DNA of 64,000 nucleotides, from positions 558,001 through 622,000 of the forward strand of contig NZ_HG964403.1 of NCBI RefSeq assembly GCF_000612805.1, in the 5' to 3' direction. The number at the start of each line of letters is the position of its first letter. Within the stretch, counting starts at the first letter, position 1. The notes beneath the pieces were generated by a model. The model made no database searches. It saw nothing but the letters and a program-made list of their open reading frames with translations, and was not told the origin of the DNA. Shown one piece after another: positions 54,050 to 63,945 of this stretch. The translations under genes and the position numbers were made by a program. The DNA comes from Bacillus ndiopicus (GTDB lineage Bacteria; Bacillota; Bacilli; Bacillales_A; Planococcaceae).

Positions 54050-57000
54050 ATGAAAATAACTGAATTTTCTGTTAGACGCCCTGTATTTACAATTGTGACG
54101 ATGGCACTTGTTATTATTTTAGGGGTTGTCTCACTTTTTAAAATACCTGTAACACTTATTCCTAACTTGAATCCGCCAGTTGGTGTTGTTGTCACAAGCT
54201 ATCCAGGTGCTAGCCCACTTGAGGTGAGTGAAAAAGTAACGAAGCCTTTAGAGCGTAGCTTAGCGACATTACCTGGTATTAAGCGATTACAGTCCACAGC
54301 ACAAGAGGGGGCTAATTTGACAATTGTAGAATTTAGCTGGACGACTGATATGAATGTGATGCAAATGGAAATAATGCAGCGTTTAGATGCGGTATCATTG
54401 CCAGATGAAGTAGGTAAGCCTTCATTTATGAAATTTGATCCATCTCAATTCCCGATTATTCAGCTAGGTTTGCAGGCAGAGAGTGCAGATGTTAATCTAC
54501 GGCAAATGGCAGAGGCTTTAGAGCAGGAGCTGAAGCGTACAGAAGGTGTAGCAAGCATTAATGTATCAGGGAAAATTGTTGAGGAAATTCGCATTGTTTT
54601 AGATGCTAACAAGTTAGAAGAGAAAGGCCTAACACAAACCGATATCATTCAACTTGTGCAGGCGAATAATATTTCTCTGCCTGGAGAAACAGTTTCGACA
54701 GATGGTCAGCAATTGACGACACGTATCGTTAGTTTATTTACATCCTCTGAACAAATCGCTGAGCTTATTATTTCGGTGAATCCATTAACAAATGAACCGC
54801 TGCTACTGCGAGATATAGCTTCAGTAGAGCGAACTGAACAGCCCCAAACAACGATTACGCGGGCGAATGATTATCCAGCACTATTAATTTCAGTACTCCA
54901 GCAATCAGATGCAAATACAGCGCAAGTATCTGATGCTTTCCAAGAAGCTTTAAGTGAATTATTAGCCCAGCCACAATATGCGGGTGTTACGGCGCATGTA
55001 CTATTTGATCAAGGTGACTATGTGAAGCTAGCAATTGATAATATTACCTCATCATTATTATTTGGTGGCGTCTTTGCTATGCTTGTATTATTTGTCTTTT
55101 TAAGAGGCTTTATTAGTCCTTTAATCGTCGGCATTGCGATTCCTTATTCGGTTATTGTGACGTTTGTGCTCATTTATTTTGCTGATTTTACTTTAAATAT
55201 TATGACGCTTGGTGCACTTGCACTAGGGATAGGTATGCTTGTTGATAATGCAATTGTTGTAATTGAAAACATTGAGCGTCATATGGCATTAGGTAAATCA
55301 CCAAGAGAGGCGACTTTATATGGAACGAAGGAGGTAAGCCTCGCCATTATTGCTTCGACATTAACGACTGTGGCAGTCTTTTTACCAGTCGTCTTTATTT
55401 CGGGTTTAATTGGGCAAATATTCACTGAGTTTGCATTAACGATTGCTTTTAGCTTATTTGCTTCATTGGTCGTAGCATTGACAGTTGTGCCAATGCTAGC
55501 TAGCCATTTATTAAAGCCAAGAATGACAAATTTGGCAGAACGACGCCAGATATCAAAGTTTTATCAAACGTATAACAAAATAATTCACTGGGGACTACAC
55601 CACCGCGCCATTGTATTAATAACAACTTCACTGCTTTTTGCAGTAACAGGCTTTATGCTTTATCGCACAGGGACTGAATTTATTCCAGCAACAGATGAAG
55701 GTTATGTTTCGTTACAAGTTCAGTTAGAAAACGGTTCTTCTATAGAAAAAACAGAAAGTGTCGTAGCAGATATTGAGGATTACATACAGCCGCTTAAAGA
55801 AGTGGACGTTGTTGTCAGCATTATTGGTGGAAATCAACAATCGATGTCACGTGGTACAAGCATGGCGAATGAGGCAGAGCTTTATATTAAGCTTGTACCA
55901 ATTGCAGAACGTAACAAATCTATTTTTGAGCTTGTTGAAACAATGGAGAAAGATTTAGCAGCAATACTAGGAGAACGCGCAGAAATAGAATTTGCTCTAA
56001 CTTCATCATCTGGTTCGACTCCAAATACATTGACGTTTCGCGTAACAGATTCAAATGAAGTGCAGTTGCAGGAGTCGGTACTAGCTATTCAACAAGCTGT
56101 AGAAAAAATTGATACAGTGAGTGAAGTGACAACAGATTTAAATAGCACTGTTGAAGAAATTCGTATTGAGGTTAATCCGAAAAAAGCGAAAGATTATGGT
56201 TTACTGCCTGCACAAATTGCGCAAACAGTAGGGAGTATGACACGGGGGCTTTATACGACGCAAATTATAGCTGAGGACGGTGTTGTTCTGCCTGTAATGA
56301 CAAGCTTTGGTGATGTATTTAATAAGAGCATTGAGGCGCTAAAAAGTATGAAGCTGCGCACACCAGCAGGTCTTTTTGTCGAGCTTGAGGATGTTGCTAC
56401 AATTGAGCTAGCGCAAAGACAAACAGCAATCAGACGATCAGATCAAGCTTCAGCGGTAGCTTTTTTCGTTAAATATACAACGACAGAATCATTAAGTGGC
56501 ATTTCAACAAAGGTTGACAAAGCCATTGCAGACGTAGATTTAAACGAGACGACGCGAGTTATATTTAGTGGGGATAGAGAGCTATTTGAAAGTGCTAAAA
56601 ACGATATGATACTTGCGATATTGCTTGCGGTTATTTTAGTGTATATCGTGATGGCAGCGCAGTTTGAATCATTAAAATACCCGTTTGTTATGCTGTTTAG
56701 TGTGCCATTAATGGTTATAGGAGTCGCTTTTGCATTATTCATCACAAATACATTACTCGGTGTGACAGCGATTATTGGGATATTAGTGCTTGTAGGGATT
56801 GTTGTTAACAACGGTATTGTACTCGTAGATTACATTAATCAGCAGAAAGAGCTTGGGCAGTCGTCCTATGAAGCGATTATCCTTGCGTGCCAAGATCGTT
56901 TACGTCCAATTTTAATGACAGCTTTAACGACGATGCTTGGATTAGTTCCACTTGCATTAGGTATAGGAGAGGGAACGGAGCTTAATCAACCAATGGCAAT

Positions 57001-57118
57001 TGTTGTAATTGGGGGACTTTTTGCTTCAACGCTTCTTACTTTATTTATTGTCCCAATTATTTATAGCCTAATGGATAAAGAAACACGTCATTTAAAGAAA
57101 TTTATTGCAAAAACATAG
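54050..57118 (+). CDS. swrC: RND family efflux transporter, SwrC/AcrB-like
   Basis: 1022 aa, 12 TM helices in two repeats with large extracellular loops. Starts KITEFSVRRPVFTIVTMALV; the TM4 proton-relay region is GMLVDNAIVVIENIERH, and the second-half counterpart is GIVVNNGIVLVDYINQQ. Best compared with B. subtilis SwrC (YerP), involved in surfactin tolerance and swarming. No adaptor or outer-membrane partner, as expected for Gram-positives. RBS GAAGGAG. The nearest gene is terC downstream, separately controlled. Confidence 0.9.
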   Translation: MKITEFSVRRPVFTIVTMALVIILGVVSLFKIPVTLIPNLNPPVGVVVTSYPGASPLEVSEKVTKPLERSLATLPGIKRLQSTAQEGANLTIVEFSWTTDMNVMQMEIMQRLDAVSLPDEVGKPSFMKFDPSQFPIIQLGLQAESADVNLRQMAEALEQELKRTEGVASINVSGKIVEEIRIVLDANKLEEKGLTQTDIIQLVQANNISLPGETVSTDGQQLTTRIVSLFTSSEQIAELIISVNPLTNEPLLLRDIASVERTEQPQTTITRANDYPALLISVLQQSDANTAQVSDAFQEALSELLAQPQYAGVTAHVLFDQGDYVKLAIDNITSSLLFGGVFAMLVLFVFLRGFISPLIVGIAIPYSVIVTFVLIYFADFTLNIMTLGALALGIGMLVDNAIVVIENIERHMALGKSPREATLYGTKEVSLAIIASTLTTVAVFLPVVFISGLIGQIFTEFALTIAFSLFASLVVALTVVPMLASHLLKPRMTNLAERRQISKFYQTYNKIIHWGLHHRAIVLITTSLLFAVTGFMLYRTGTEFIPATDEGYVSLQVQLENGSSIEKTESVVADIEDYIQPLKEVDVVVSIIGGNQQSMSRGTSMANEAELYIKLVPIAERNKSIFELVETMEKDLAAILGERAEIEFALTSSSGSTPNTLTFRVTDSNEVQLQESVLAIQQAVEKIDTVSEVTTDLNSTVEEIRIEVNPKKAKDYGLLPAQIAQTVGSMTRGLYTTQIIAEDGVVLPVMTSFGDVFNKSIEALKSMKLRTPAGLFVELEDVATIELAQRQTAIRRSDQASAVAFFVKYTTTESLSGISTKVDKAIADVDLNETTRVIFSGDRELFESAKNDMILAILLAVILVYIVMAAQFESLKYPFVMLFSVPLMVIGVAFALFITNTLLGVTAIIGILVLVGIVVNNGIVLVDYINQQKELGQSSYEAIILACQDRLRPILMTALTTMLGLVPLALGIGEGTELNQPMAIVVIGGLFASTLLTLFIVPIIYSLMDKETRHLKKFIAKT

Positions 57119-57165
57119 TATTTTGCTGTATACTATTTATAAAGTTGAATATCCATTGACAACAT

Positions 57166-57331
57166 GTCAAAGGGGAGTAGCTATAAGTATTGTTGGATTG
57201 CTTGATGTAAATAGTAATCTAATGAACTTACTTCACATTCGTCATTACATGGCTTCATGCCATCGGGTGTGATAGCAATGAAATTTGCTTAGCAAGACCT
57301 TTGCCTACTTTTTAGGCATAGGTCTTTTTTG
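57166..57331 (+). ncRNA. yybP-ykoY Mn2+ riboswitch with terminator
   Basis: The conserved L1 segment TCAAAGGGGAGTAGC (57167-57181) and the 3' conserved TTAGCAAGACCTTTGCC (57290-57304) enclose a variable arm with GCTTCATGCCATCGGGTG. The 3' strand also forms the terminator AGACCT...AGGTCTTTTTT (57295-57331). This class binds Mn2+ and typically turns on downstream transport genes. Confidence 0.88.
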
Positions 57332-57396
57332 TTGCCTAAAAAAGGTATTTACAACGTATGGAAATGGGTAAACAATAATTAAAGGAGGAATTGACA

Positions 57397-58158
57397 ATGG
57401 AAACAATATTATTAGAATACGCATGGGTGCTCCTTGTACTTGTCGTATTAGAAGGACTACTTGCAGCAGATAATGCTGTTGTAATGGCAGTTATGGTAAA
57501 ACATTTACCACAGGATCAACAAAAGAAAGCTTTATTTTATGGATTATTTGGGGCATTTATTTTCAGGTTCGCAGCATTATTTTTAATTACAGTATTAGTA
57601 AATTATTGGCAAATCCAAGCGCTTGGTGCAGCATACTTATTGTTTATTTCATTTAAAAATATTTATGATGCGAAATTTAAAAAGGACGATGAGGAAGGAC
57701 AGGCTAAAGAAAAAAAAGGTTCTGGCTTCTGGATGACTGTTGTAAAAGTGGAGTTAGCTGATATTGCTTTTGCTATCGATTCAATGCTTGCAGCAGTAGC
57801 TATTGCAGTAACATTACCACATTTGACTGACTATCATATCGGTGGTATTAATGCAGGGCAATTCTCTGTTATGTTCCTAGGTGGTCTAATCGGGTTAATC
57901 ATCATGCGTTTTGCAGCGCAATGGTTCGTAAAAGTTTTAAACAAACTACCATCACTTGAAACAGCAGCGTTTTTAATTGTTGGCTGGGTAGGGGTAAAAT
58001 TAGTAGTTTTAACATTAGCGCATGAAAGAGTAGCGTTAATTCCAATGGATTTCCCACATTCAACATTGTGGAAAGCGACGTTTTGGATTGTGTTAGTTGC
58101 AATTGCAGCAGGTGGTTATTTCTTTAGTGTAGCGAAAAATAAAAAACAAGAAGCTTAA
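57397..58158 (+). CDS. TerC family protein, Mn2+-linked exporter (YkoY/YceF type)
   Basis: 253 aa, seven to eight TM helices. TerC signatures: LEGLLAADNAVVMAVMVKHLP and VKVELADIAFAIDSMLAAVAIA, with the conserved acidic residues in membrane. Behind a Mn2+ riboswitch, as for B. subtilis ykoY; such proteins export Mn2+ and help load secreted enzymes. ATG 57397 is eight bases after AAAGGAGG; TTG 57391 is too close. Confidence 0.9.
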   Translation: METILLEYAWVLLVLVVLEGLLAADNAVVMAVMVKHLPQDQQKKALFYGLFGAFIFRFAALFLITVLVNYWQIQALGAAYLLFISFKNIYDAKFKKDDEEGQAKEKKGSGFWMTVVKVELADIAFAIDSMLAAVAIAVTLPHLTDYHIGGINAGQFSVMFLGGLIGLIIMRFAAQWFVKVLNKLPSLETAAFLIVGWVGVKLVVLTLAHERVALIPMDFPHSTLWKATFWIVLVAIAAGGYFFSVAKNKKQEA

Positions 58159-58169
58159 TAAAATGATAA

Positions 58170-58214
58170 AAGCAACTGTTGGATAAGTAAGCTTATCGAC
58201 AGTTGCTTGTTTTT
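58170..58214 (+). terminator. terC terminator
   Basis: AAGCAACTGT / ACAGTTGCTT extended by GATAAG / CTTATC, T-run. Confidence 0.9.
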
Positions 58215-58246
58215 TAGCGTTCTACAAAAGGGTAGCCATATGTACA

Positions 58247-58684
58247 TCAATTAATTAACTCAATATCAAATACAAAAGTAACCATACTGCCATTTTCCCA
58301 TTGTGCAACAACTTCATATAAATAATAGCCTTCAACTGATGGTAACGAAATTTTATTATTTATGGCATTAACTATTTCCATTTCACCGTCAATATTGTAT
58401 TGTTGTACTGAAATAGTGTCAGGGTTTTTTTCGATTTCTAATATCAATTCACTATCCTTTGATATAGTTAATGTTTCGAAGTTGCTAGCATACTCATATA
58501 ATGATTTTCCTAATCTAGGTGCTCGCATTGTTAAATTCCCGTCTATCCATTCATGTCCTGCATCTATCATTTGATAATTCTTGTTATCTATAAGAACTTC
58601 CCCAATGGGTGCTCTTGTTTCCTCATTAGATTGACAAGCAACTAACAATAAAATGCTTAATAAAAATATGAAAGACTTCTTCAA
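58247..58684 (-). CDS. Hypothetical lipoprotein
   Basis: 145 aa. Lipoprotein signal KKSFIFLLSILLLVAC with lipobox LVAC, then a beta-rich domain (LTISKDSELILEIEKNPDTI, ENGSMVTFVFDIEL). I start at TTG 58684, preceded by AGGTGAT; the upstream ATG at 58717 would bury the signal peptide behind 11 extra residues. No family recognised; low-complexity free. Confidence 0.7.
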   Translation of the reverse strand: MKKSFIFLLSILLLVACQSNEETRAPIGEVLIDNKNYQMIDAGHEWIDGNLTMRAPRLGKSLYEYASNFETLTISKDSELILEIEKNPDTISVQQYNIDGEMEIVNAINNKISLPSVEGYYLYEVVAQWENGSMVTFVFDIELIN

Positions 58685-58856
58685 AATATCACCTACTTTT
58701 ATTTGTGAATACACCATTTATATAATTTTACCAAAAAAGAATGAATTTTGCATTTATTAATTACTATAAACATTCCGTTACTTCTCTGTTTCCCCTTTTC
58801 TTTTTTCTTAACATTGTCTATACTAATGACTACCTAAAGAAGGAAAGGGCATTTAG

Positions 58857-60206
58857 ATGAAAAAGAAAAAGAAGCAATTACGATTAGTTACGCCATTTCA
58901 ATTACTTGTGTCTTATTATTTCATAGCAATCGCTACATCGTTTGTTTTACTACGGCTGCCATGGGTACATAAGGAAGGCGTAGAGGTAGCTTATTTAGAT
59001 ACATTATTTACAGCAGTTAGTGCAGTTAGTGTTACAGGATTAACCGTTTTTGATATTTCGGAAACATATACGACATTTGGACTTGTTATGCTCCTAATTG
59101 TTTTGCAATTAGGTGCAATTGGTATTATGTCGCTTGGAACATTTATTTGGCTACTAGTTGGAAAAAGAATTGGTATGCGTGAGCGACAGTTGATTATGAT
59201 TGATCATAATCAATACAAGTTATCTGGGGTTGTCCAGTTAATTAGGGAGATTGTAAAAATATTATTTTTCATTGAGGCTACTGGTGCTATTATTTTAACT
59301 TTGCATTTTAAACGTTATTTTGATACGTGGCAGGAAGCTTCGATACATGGTATTTTTACATCGATCTCAGCAACAACAAATGGTGGCTTTGATATTACCG
59401 GAATGAGCTTGCAGCCGTTCCACTTAGATTATTTCGTTCAATTTGTTACGATGCTATTAATTGTACTTGGGGCGATTGGTTTTCCAGTTTTAATTGAATT
59501 AAAAATCTTTTTAACAAAAAGAGACCAACCGTTCCGATTTAGCCTGTTTACGAAGATTACAACGGCAACCTATGGAATATTGTTTATTGTAGGTTCATTA
59601 GGTATCCTAGCTCTTGAAAGCTTCCACTCATTCAAAGGGATGTCATGGCACGAGGCGCTATTTTCTGCAATGTATCATTCAATCTCAACACGTTCAGCGG
59701 GATTGACGACTTATGATGTACAGACATTTGGTGAGGCAACTGATCTTTTCATGAGCTTTTTAATGTTTATTGGAGCATCTCCTAGCTCAGTAGGTGGAGG
59801 AATTCGTACGACAACGTTTGCGATTGCTATTTTATTTTTAATTACGTATGCGAACGGTCGTGAGGAAATTCAGGTGTTTGGTCGAGAAATTCACATGATT
59901 GATGTGTTCCGCTCCTTCGTTGTTATTACATTAGCGCTTTTTATGGTGTTTTTAGCGGCGATTATGCTGCTAATTTCAGAGCCACAAGCAACAGCTACAC
60001 AGCTAATTTTTGAAATCACATCGGCATTCGGAACATGTGGTATGTCACTTGGTATCACGAGCGATTTATCGACATTCGGGAAAATCGTTATAATGATTTT
60101 AATGTTTATCGGGCGTGTCGGGCTTATTTCGTTTTTATATACTTTGGGGGGCAATACGAAAAAATTGAAGTACCACTATCCTAAGGAACGCGTCATCATT
60201 GGATGA
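58857..60206 (+). CDS. ktrB: TrkH/KtrB-family potassium uptake channel subunit
   Basis: 449 aa, four M-P-M repeats. Selectivity-filter segments with conserved Gly: SVTGLTVFD, TTNGGFDI, TRSAGLTTY, GTCGMSLG. Works with a cytosolic KtrA/KtrC gating ring that is not encoded nearby, which fits the KtrD-type of B. subtilis (ktrC and ktrD unlinked). RBS AAGGAAAGG. Confidence 0.92.
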   Translation: MKKKKKQLRLVTPFQLLVSYYFIAIATSFVLLRLPWVHKEGVEVAYLDTLFTAVSAVSVTGLTVFDISETYTTFGLVMLLIVLQLGAIGIMSLGTFIWLLVGKRIGMRERQLIMIDHNQYKLSGVVQLIREIVKILFFIEATGAIILTLHFKRYFDTWQEASIHGIFTSISATTNGGFDITGMSLQPFHLDYFVQFVTMLLIVLGAIGFPVLIELKIFLTKRDQPFRFSLFTKITTATYGILFIVGSLGILALESFHSFKGMSWHEALFSAMYHSISTRSAGLTTYDVQTFGEATDLFMSFLMFIGASPSSVGGGIRTTTFAIAILFLITYANGREEIQVFGREIHMIDVFRSFVVITLALFMVFLAAIMLLISEPQATATQLIFEITSAFGTCGMSLGITSDLSTFGKIVIMILMFIGRVGLISFLYTLGGNTKKLKYHYPKERVIIG

Positions 60207-60209
60207 ATA

Positions 60210-60246
60210 ACAAAAGGCTAGCCAAGAAATTTGGCTAGCCTTTTGT
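60210..60246 (+). terminator. ktrB terminator
   Basis: ACAAAAGGCTAGCC / GGCTAGCCTTTTGT, nine-base loop. The stretch 60247-60473 has no supported gene or RNA. Confidence 0.9.
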
Positions 60247-60473
60247 TGAAGTTACTGTTAGAACAGAAAAAGTTCCTCATAAAATGCAAGAGAGTGTCTT
60301 TGATAGTCATTGTAATGAATCTTGTGCATATTTTGTGCCCTCTATGTTCCATTGTTGAGATATGATATTATCCGTCGAATCATATTGTATTATGAAGAAA
60401 TTTGCCTTAGCTAATCTGTTTGCGTTTATTCAAATAGTTTGTACTATGATTCTGCAATTTGTGACAAAATAAA

Positions 60474-60507
60474 AGAGGTATCAAGGAATTTTTTTCCTGA
60501 TACCTCT
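60474..60507 (-). terminator. Terminator of the radical SAM gene
   Basis: AGAGGTATCA-GGAAA / TTCC-TGATACCTCT on the minus strand, followed by TTTTATTTTG. Confidence 0.85.
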
Positions 60508-60517
60508 AGATTTTCCC

Positions 60518-62257
60518 CTATAAAGCCTTAATATCTGCAAAGTATGGCTGCTGCCCTTGGCGGAAATACGTGAATAAATAGCCTTTATGCTTTTTGACTT
60601 GTCCATTAATGAAATCATTATAAGAAATTGTTGTTGGGATAATAAGCGAGTGCTTAAATAAATCGCGCTCTGTAATATCCATTGCCACAAATTCTTCCCC
60701 TACAATAGCAGGGTTTTGGCGAAGTTGTGCATAAATATTTTTCTGCTGTTCGCCATCCACACGTTCATGCCACCAAATTTTACGCGGCTGGAATTGCTGC
60801 TCCTTTAAATAATCAAGCTGCATAATATTTTGAATAATATCTAGATCAACATTTGGTACTGTCTGTAAAAATTCGAGCAAACGACGGAATAAATCTTCTA
60901 GCTGATGTCCGATACGAGACCAACCTTGAGTTTCCCAATATGTGCCGAAGTTTTGGAAGAAGTCAAATGGTGTTTCAAATACTTCCGTTACTAAATATTC
61001 AATCGTGTAATCCATGCGATGTGCGTTCCAATATTTTTCAAGTACATCTTCGGCATGTTTGATACGGACAATCTCATCAAATGTTAGGACATTGTTTGAG
61101 AAAATTTCGTATGGTGCAATATCAACATATGTGTAACCATATTTTTTAGCTTCTAAGCGCAATCCAGTCCCACGTAAAAGCTTTAAAAAGCCTAACTGTA
61201 ATTCTTCTGGACGCATTGCAAAAACATCGTTAAAAGTGTCACGGAAGGAATCGTAATCTTCTTCAGGTAAGCCAGCAATTAAATCTAAATGCTGATCAAT
61301 TTTTCCGCCTTCCTTTACCATTGTGACAGTGCGTTTTAATTTTTCAAAGTTTTGACGGCGTTTGACAAGCTCGTTTGTTAAATCATTTGTAGATTGGACG
61401 CCGATTTCAAAGCGGAACAAGCCCTTTGGTGCATTGTCATTTAAAAATTGAATTACTTCTGGGCGCATTATATCTGCTGTAATTTCGAATTGGAACACAA
61501 CGCCTGGCTTGTGTTCATCGATTAAAAATTGGAACATTTCCATCGCGTAGCTGCGGCTAATATTAAATGTTCGGTCTACGAATTTGATTGTTTTTGCACC
61601 ATTGTCCATTAAGAAGCGAATATCTTCTTTTATTTTTTCGCGATTAAAATAGCGTACACCTACTTCGATACTAGATAAGCAAAATTGACATTGGAAAGGG
61701 CAGCCACGGCTTGTTTCAATATATTGAATACGCTTGCCAAGATGAGGTAAATCCTCCTCAAAGCGAAATGGTGTTGCAAGCTCACGTAAATCAATTTTAG
61801 GCGGCTGCGCATGAATTTTCACTTTGCCATCAATTAAATAGCAGATTCCACGTACATCTTCTAAAGGCATTTCTCCATTGAAATAATGCATTAATTCCTT
61901 AAATGAAGTCTCACCTTCACCCATTACGATAAAATCGATTTCAGCATGGTTTTTTAGCCAATGGTGCACATCATATGAAACTTCAGGTCCACCTAAAATA
62001 ATCTTTGTATTAGGTAAGACAGTTTTCAGCATTTTTATGACATGTAATGTCTCTTCAATATTCCAAATATAACAGCTAAACCCTACAACATCGGGTTGCT
62101 TTTGGAACAAATCAGAGACAATATTAAAAGCAGGGTCTTTAATTGTATATTCAGCAAGCTCCGGTATAAATTCTGGATAGGCACTCGCCTTTAGGTAACG
62201 GATTGCTAAATTTGTATGAATATATTTGGCGTTTAATGTTGTTAATACAATTTTCAT
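60518..62257 (-). CDS. B12-binding radical SAM protein (DUF4080 type)
   Basis: 579 aa. N-terminal cobalamin-binding Rossmann-like domain (IVLTTLNAKYIHTNLAIRYL, GFSCYIWNIEETL, IILGGPEVSYD), radical SAM core with CPFQCQFC, and the C-terminal DUF4080 domain (about 400-579). Substrate unknown; relatives are methyltransferases or tRNA-modifying. I start at ATG 62257, with GAAGAGGAGAG before; ATG 62284 has no RBS. Confidence 0.9.
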   Translation of the reverse strand: MKIVLTTLNAKYIHTNLAIRYLKASAYPEFIPELAEYTIKDPAFNIVSDLFQKQPDVVGFSCYIWNIEETLHVIKMLKTVLPNTKIILGGPEVSYDVHHWLKNHAEIDFIVMGEGETSFKELMHYFNGEMPLEDVRGICYLIDGKVKIHAQPPKIDLRELATPFRFEEDLPHLGKRIQYIETSRGCPFQCQFCLSSIEVGVRYFNREKIKEDIRFLMDNGAKTIKFVDRTFNISRSYAMEMFQFLIDEHKPGVVFQFEITADIMRPEVIQFLNDNAPKGLFRFEIGVQSTNDLTNELVKRRQNFEKLKRTVTMVKEGGKIDQHLDLIAGLPEEDYDSFRDTFNDVFAMRPEELQLGFLKLLRGTGLRLEAKKYGYTYVDIAPYEIFSNNVLTFDEIVRIKHAEDVLEKYWNAHRMDYTIEYLVTEVFETPFDFFQNFGTYWETQGWSRIGHQLEDLFRRLLEFLQTVPNVDLDIIQNIMQLDYLKEQQFQPRKIWWHERVDGEQQKNIYAQLRQNPAIVGEEFVAMDITERDLFKHSLIIPTTISYNDFINGQVKKHKGYLFTYFRQGQQPYFADIKAL

Positions 62258-62463
62258 AATTTCTCTCCTCTTCACATTTATCATTGTAGCAGTGTATTAA
62301 AAAGGGGACAACTTACTAATTATTCGTAAAAAATGTCTTTATTTCTAAATAATTTTTCGGAAAATATAGAATATTAGGTAATAAAAATGTAATATAGTTA
62401 ATAGGATATAAATAGCATACTAATTGATAGCGCGATTACTTTACAACAGGAGGTTCGTTTTCC

Positions 62464-63885
62464 TTGAGTTATATTGATATTTCCAAGCTTGATAGACTCT
62501 TTGATGAGTGCAAAGAGTCGATTATTATCATGCACGAATCAGGTCAAATTCAAAAAATGAATCAAGAAGCAGCGCAATTATTAGATAGGAATCATGTAGT
62601 AGGGCAGCTGATGCTTGATGAAATGTCTAGTGAAACATGGAATGCTTTTATGAAACAAGTGAAGTATTCAGGAATAGCATTTTGCAATGTAAACATTATT
62701 GTAGAAAATAATGCTATTTCTACAAGTGTATTTGGTTGTTATTTTAGAAAAGAGCAATCACTTATCATATGGCTAAATCCAAATTACAATGAGGACAAGC
62801 TAGTCAATAAAGATGTTCTATACTCTATTATAGACTGTGCATGCTACGATGCAATTTTGTCGGACAAGCATGGTTATATTGTGAATGCAACACAAGGTGT
62901 TTTAAAAATTTTAGGGCATACAAGCGAACAGACGATGCAAAAGACGTATGAACAACTATTACATGATTTAGGTATTTCACAAGTGCGAACTTTAAAGTAT
63001 TTTGAAAACATAGATTGTTGCTCTACAAGTACACTAGTTTTTCAACGTGAAATGGCTAGTGGAACAATGATTTATGAAATGACAGCAACCCCAATAAGCT
63101 CTAATAACTTGATTGTTACAATATTTAAAGATGTAACGTCTGAAACAAATGTTGCACATAATGAAAATGAAGAGGAAAAAATGCTATCCAATTTAAATGA
63201 GCTTGTTGCAACGATTGTGCATGAAATACGAAATCCAATGACTTCTTTAAAAGGATTTTTAGATTTACTAAAATTAAACATGAGTGAAGATGGCAAGCAA
63301 TATTTTTCGATTATTGACGCAGAATTCGAACGCTTAGAGCTTATTTTAGAGGATTTTCTATATCTATCGAAGCCACCAAGATATTCAATGGAGGAAATCT
63401 CCTTGGTTGGAGTTGTTCAACAAATAGTCGATCTTATGCAGCCGCAAGCAATTCAAAGTAATATTATATTAATGCTCCAATACTCTCTAGTAGATGAATT
63501 TAAGATGATGGGGAATGAAGTACGTTTGAAGCAGCTGCTTATTAACGTTATTAAAAATGCGATTGAAGTGATGCCGCTAGGAGGAACGATAACAATTGCA
63601 CTGGGCTATAATATTGATGGCAATATTGAGTTGACTGTAAAAGATGAAGGCTATGGTATGAGTGAAGAAACAATGCAAGGGTTATTTACACCATTCTTTA
63701 CTACGAAGAAGCAAGGTTCGGGTCTTGGTTTACCTCTTGTAAAGAAAATTATTGAGGAACACAATGGGGATATTAATGTTTGGAGTAAGGAAGGTGTAGG
63801 TACAGAGTTCACATTTACAATTCCTATTGATCCATACAAATACGTAGTAAATATTCCACTACATGAATCTGTAAGCCTAACTTGA
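62464..63885 (+). CDS. Cytosolic PAS sensor histidine kinase
   Basis: 473 aa, no TM. Two PAS-like regions (about 10-110 and 120-230), HisKA with H253 in ATIVHEIRNPMTSLKG, HATPase with N-box INVIKNAIEVM, DEGYGMS and GSGLGLPLVKKII. Orphan kinase of the KinA/KinE type; probably feeds the sporulation phosphorelay. TTG start with AGGAGG ten bases before. Confidence 0.9.
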   Translation: MSYIDISKLDRLFDECKESIIIMHESGQIQKMNQEAAQLLDRNHVVGQLMLDEMSSETWNAFMKQVKYSGIAFCNVNIIVENNAISTSVFGCYFRKEQSLIIWLNPNYNEDKLVNKDVLYSIIDCACYDAILSDKHGYIVNATQGVLKILGHTSEQTMQKTYEQLLHDLGISQVRTLKYFENIDCCSTSTLVFQREMASGTMIYEMTATPISSNNLIVTIFKDVTSETNVAHNENEEEKMLSNLNELVATIVHEIRNPMTSLKGFLDLLKLNMSEDGKQYFSIIDAEFERLELILEDFLYLSKPPRYSMEEISLVGVVQQIVDLMQPQAIQSNIILMLQYSLVDEFKMMGNEVRLKQLLINVIKNAIEVMPLGGTITIALGYNIDGNIELTVKDEGYGMSEETMQGLFTPFFTTKKQGSGLGLPLVKKIIEEHNGDINVWSKEGVGTEFTFTIPIDPYKYVVNIPLHESVSLT

Positions 63886-63898
63886 ATAATCGATAAAG

Positions 63899-63945
63899 AG
63901 GCTGCGGTAAAGTCAGATATTTATCTGGTTTTACCGTAGCCTTTT
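63899..63945 (+). terminator. Kinase gene terminator
   Basis: AGGCTGCGGTAAA / TTTACCGTAGCCT, then TTTTG. Confidence 0.88.
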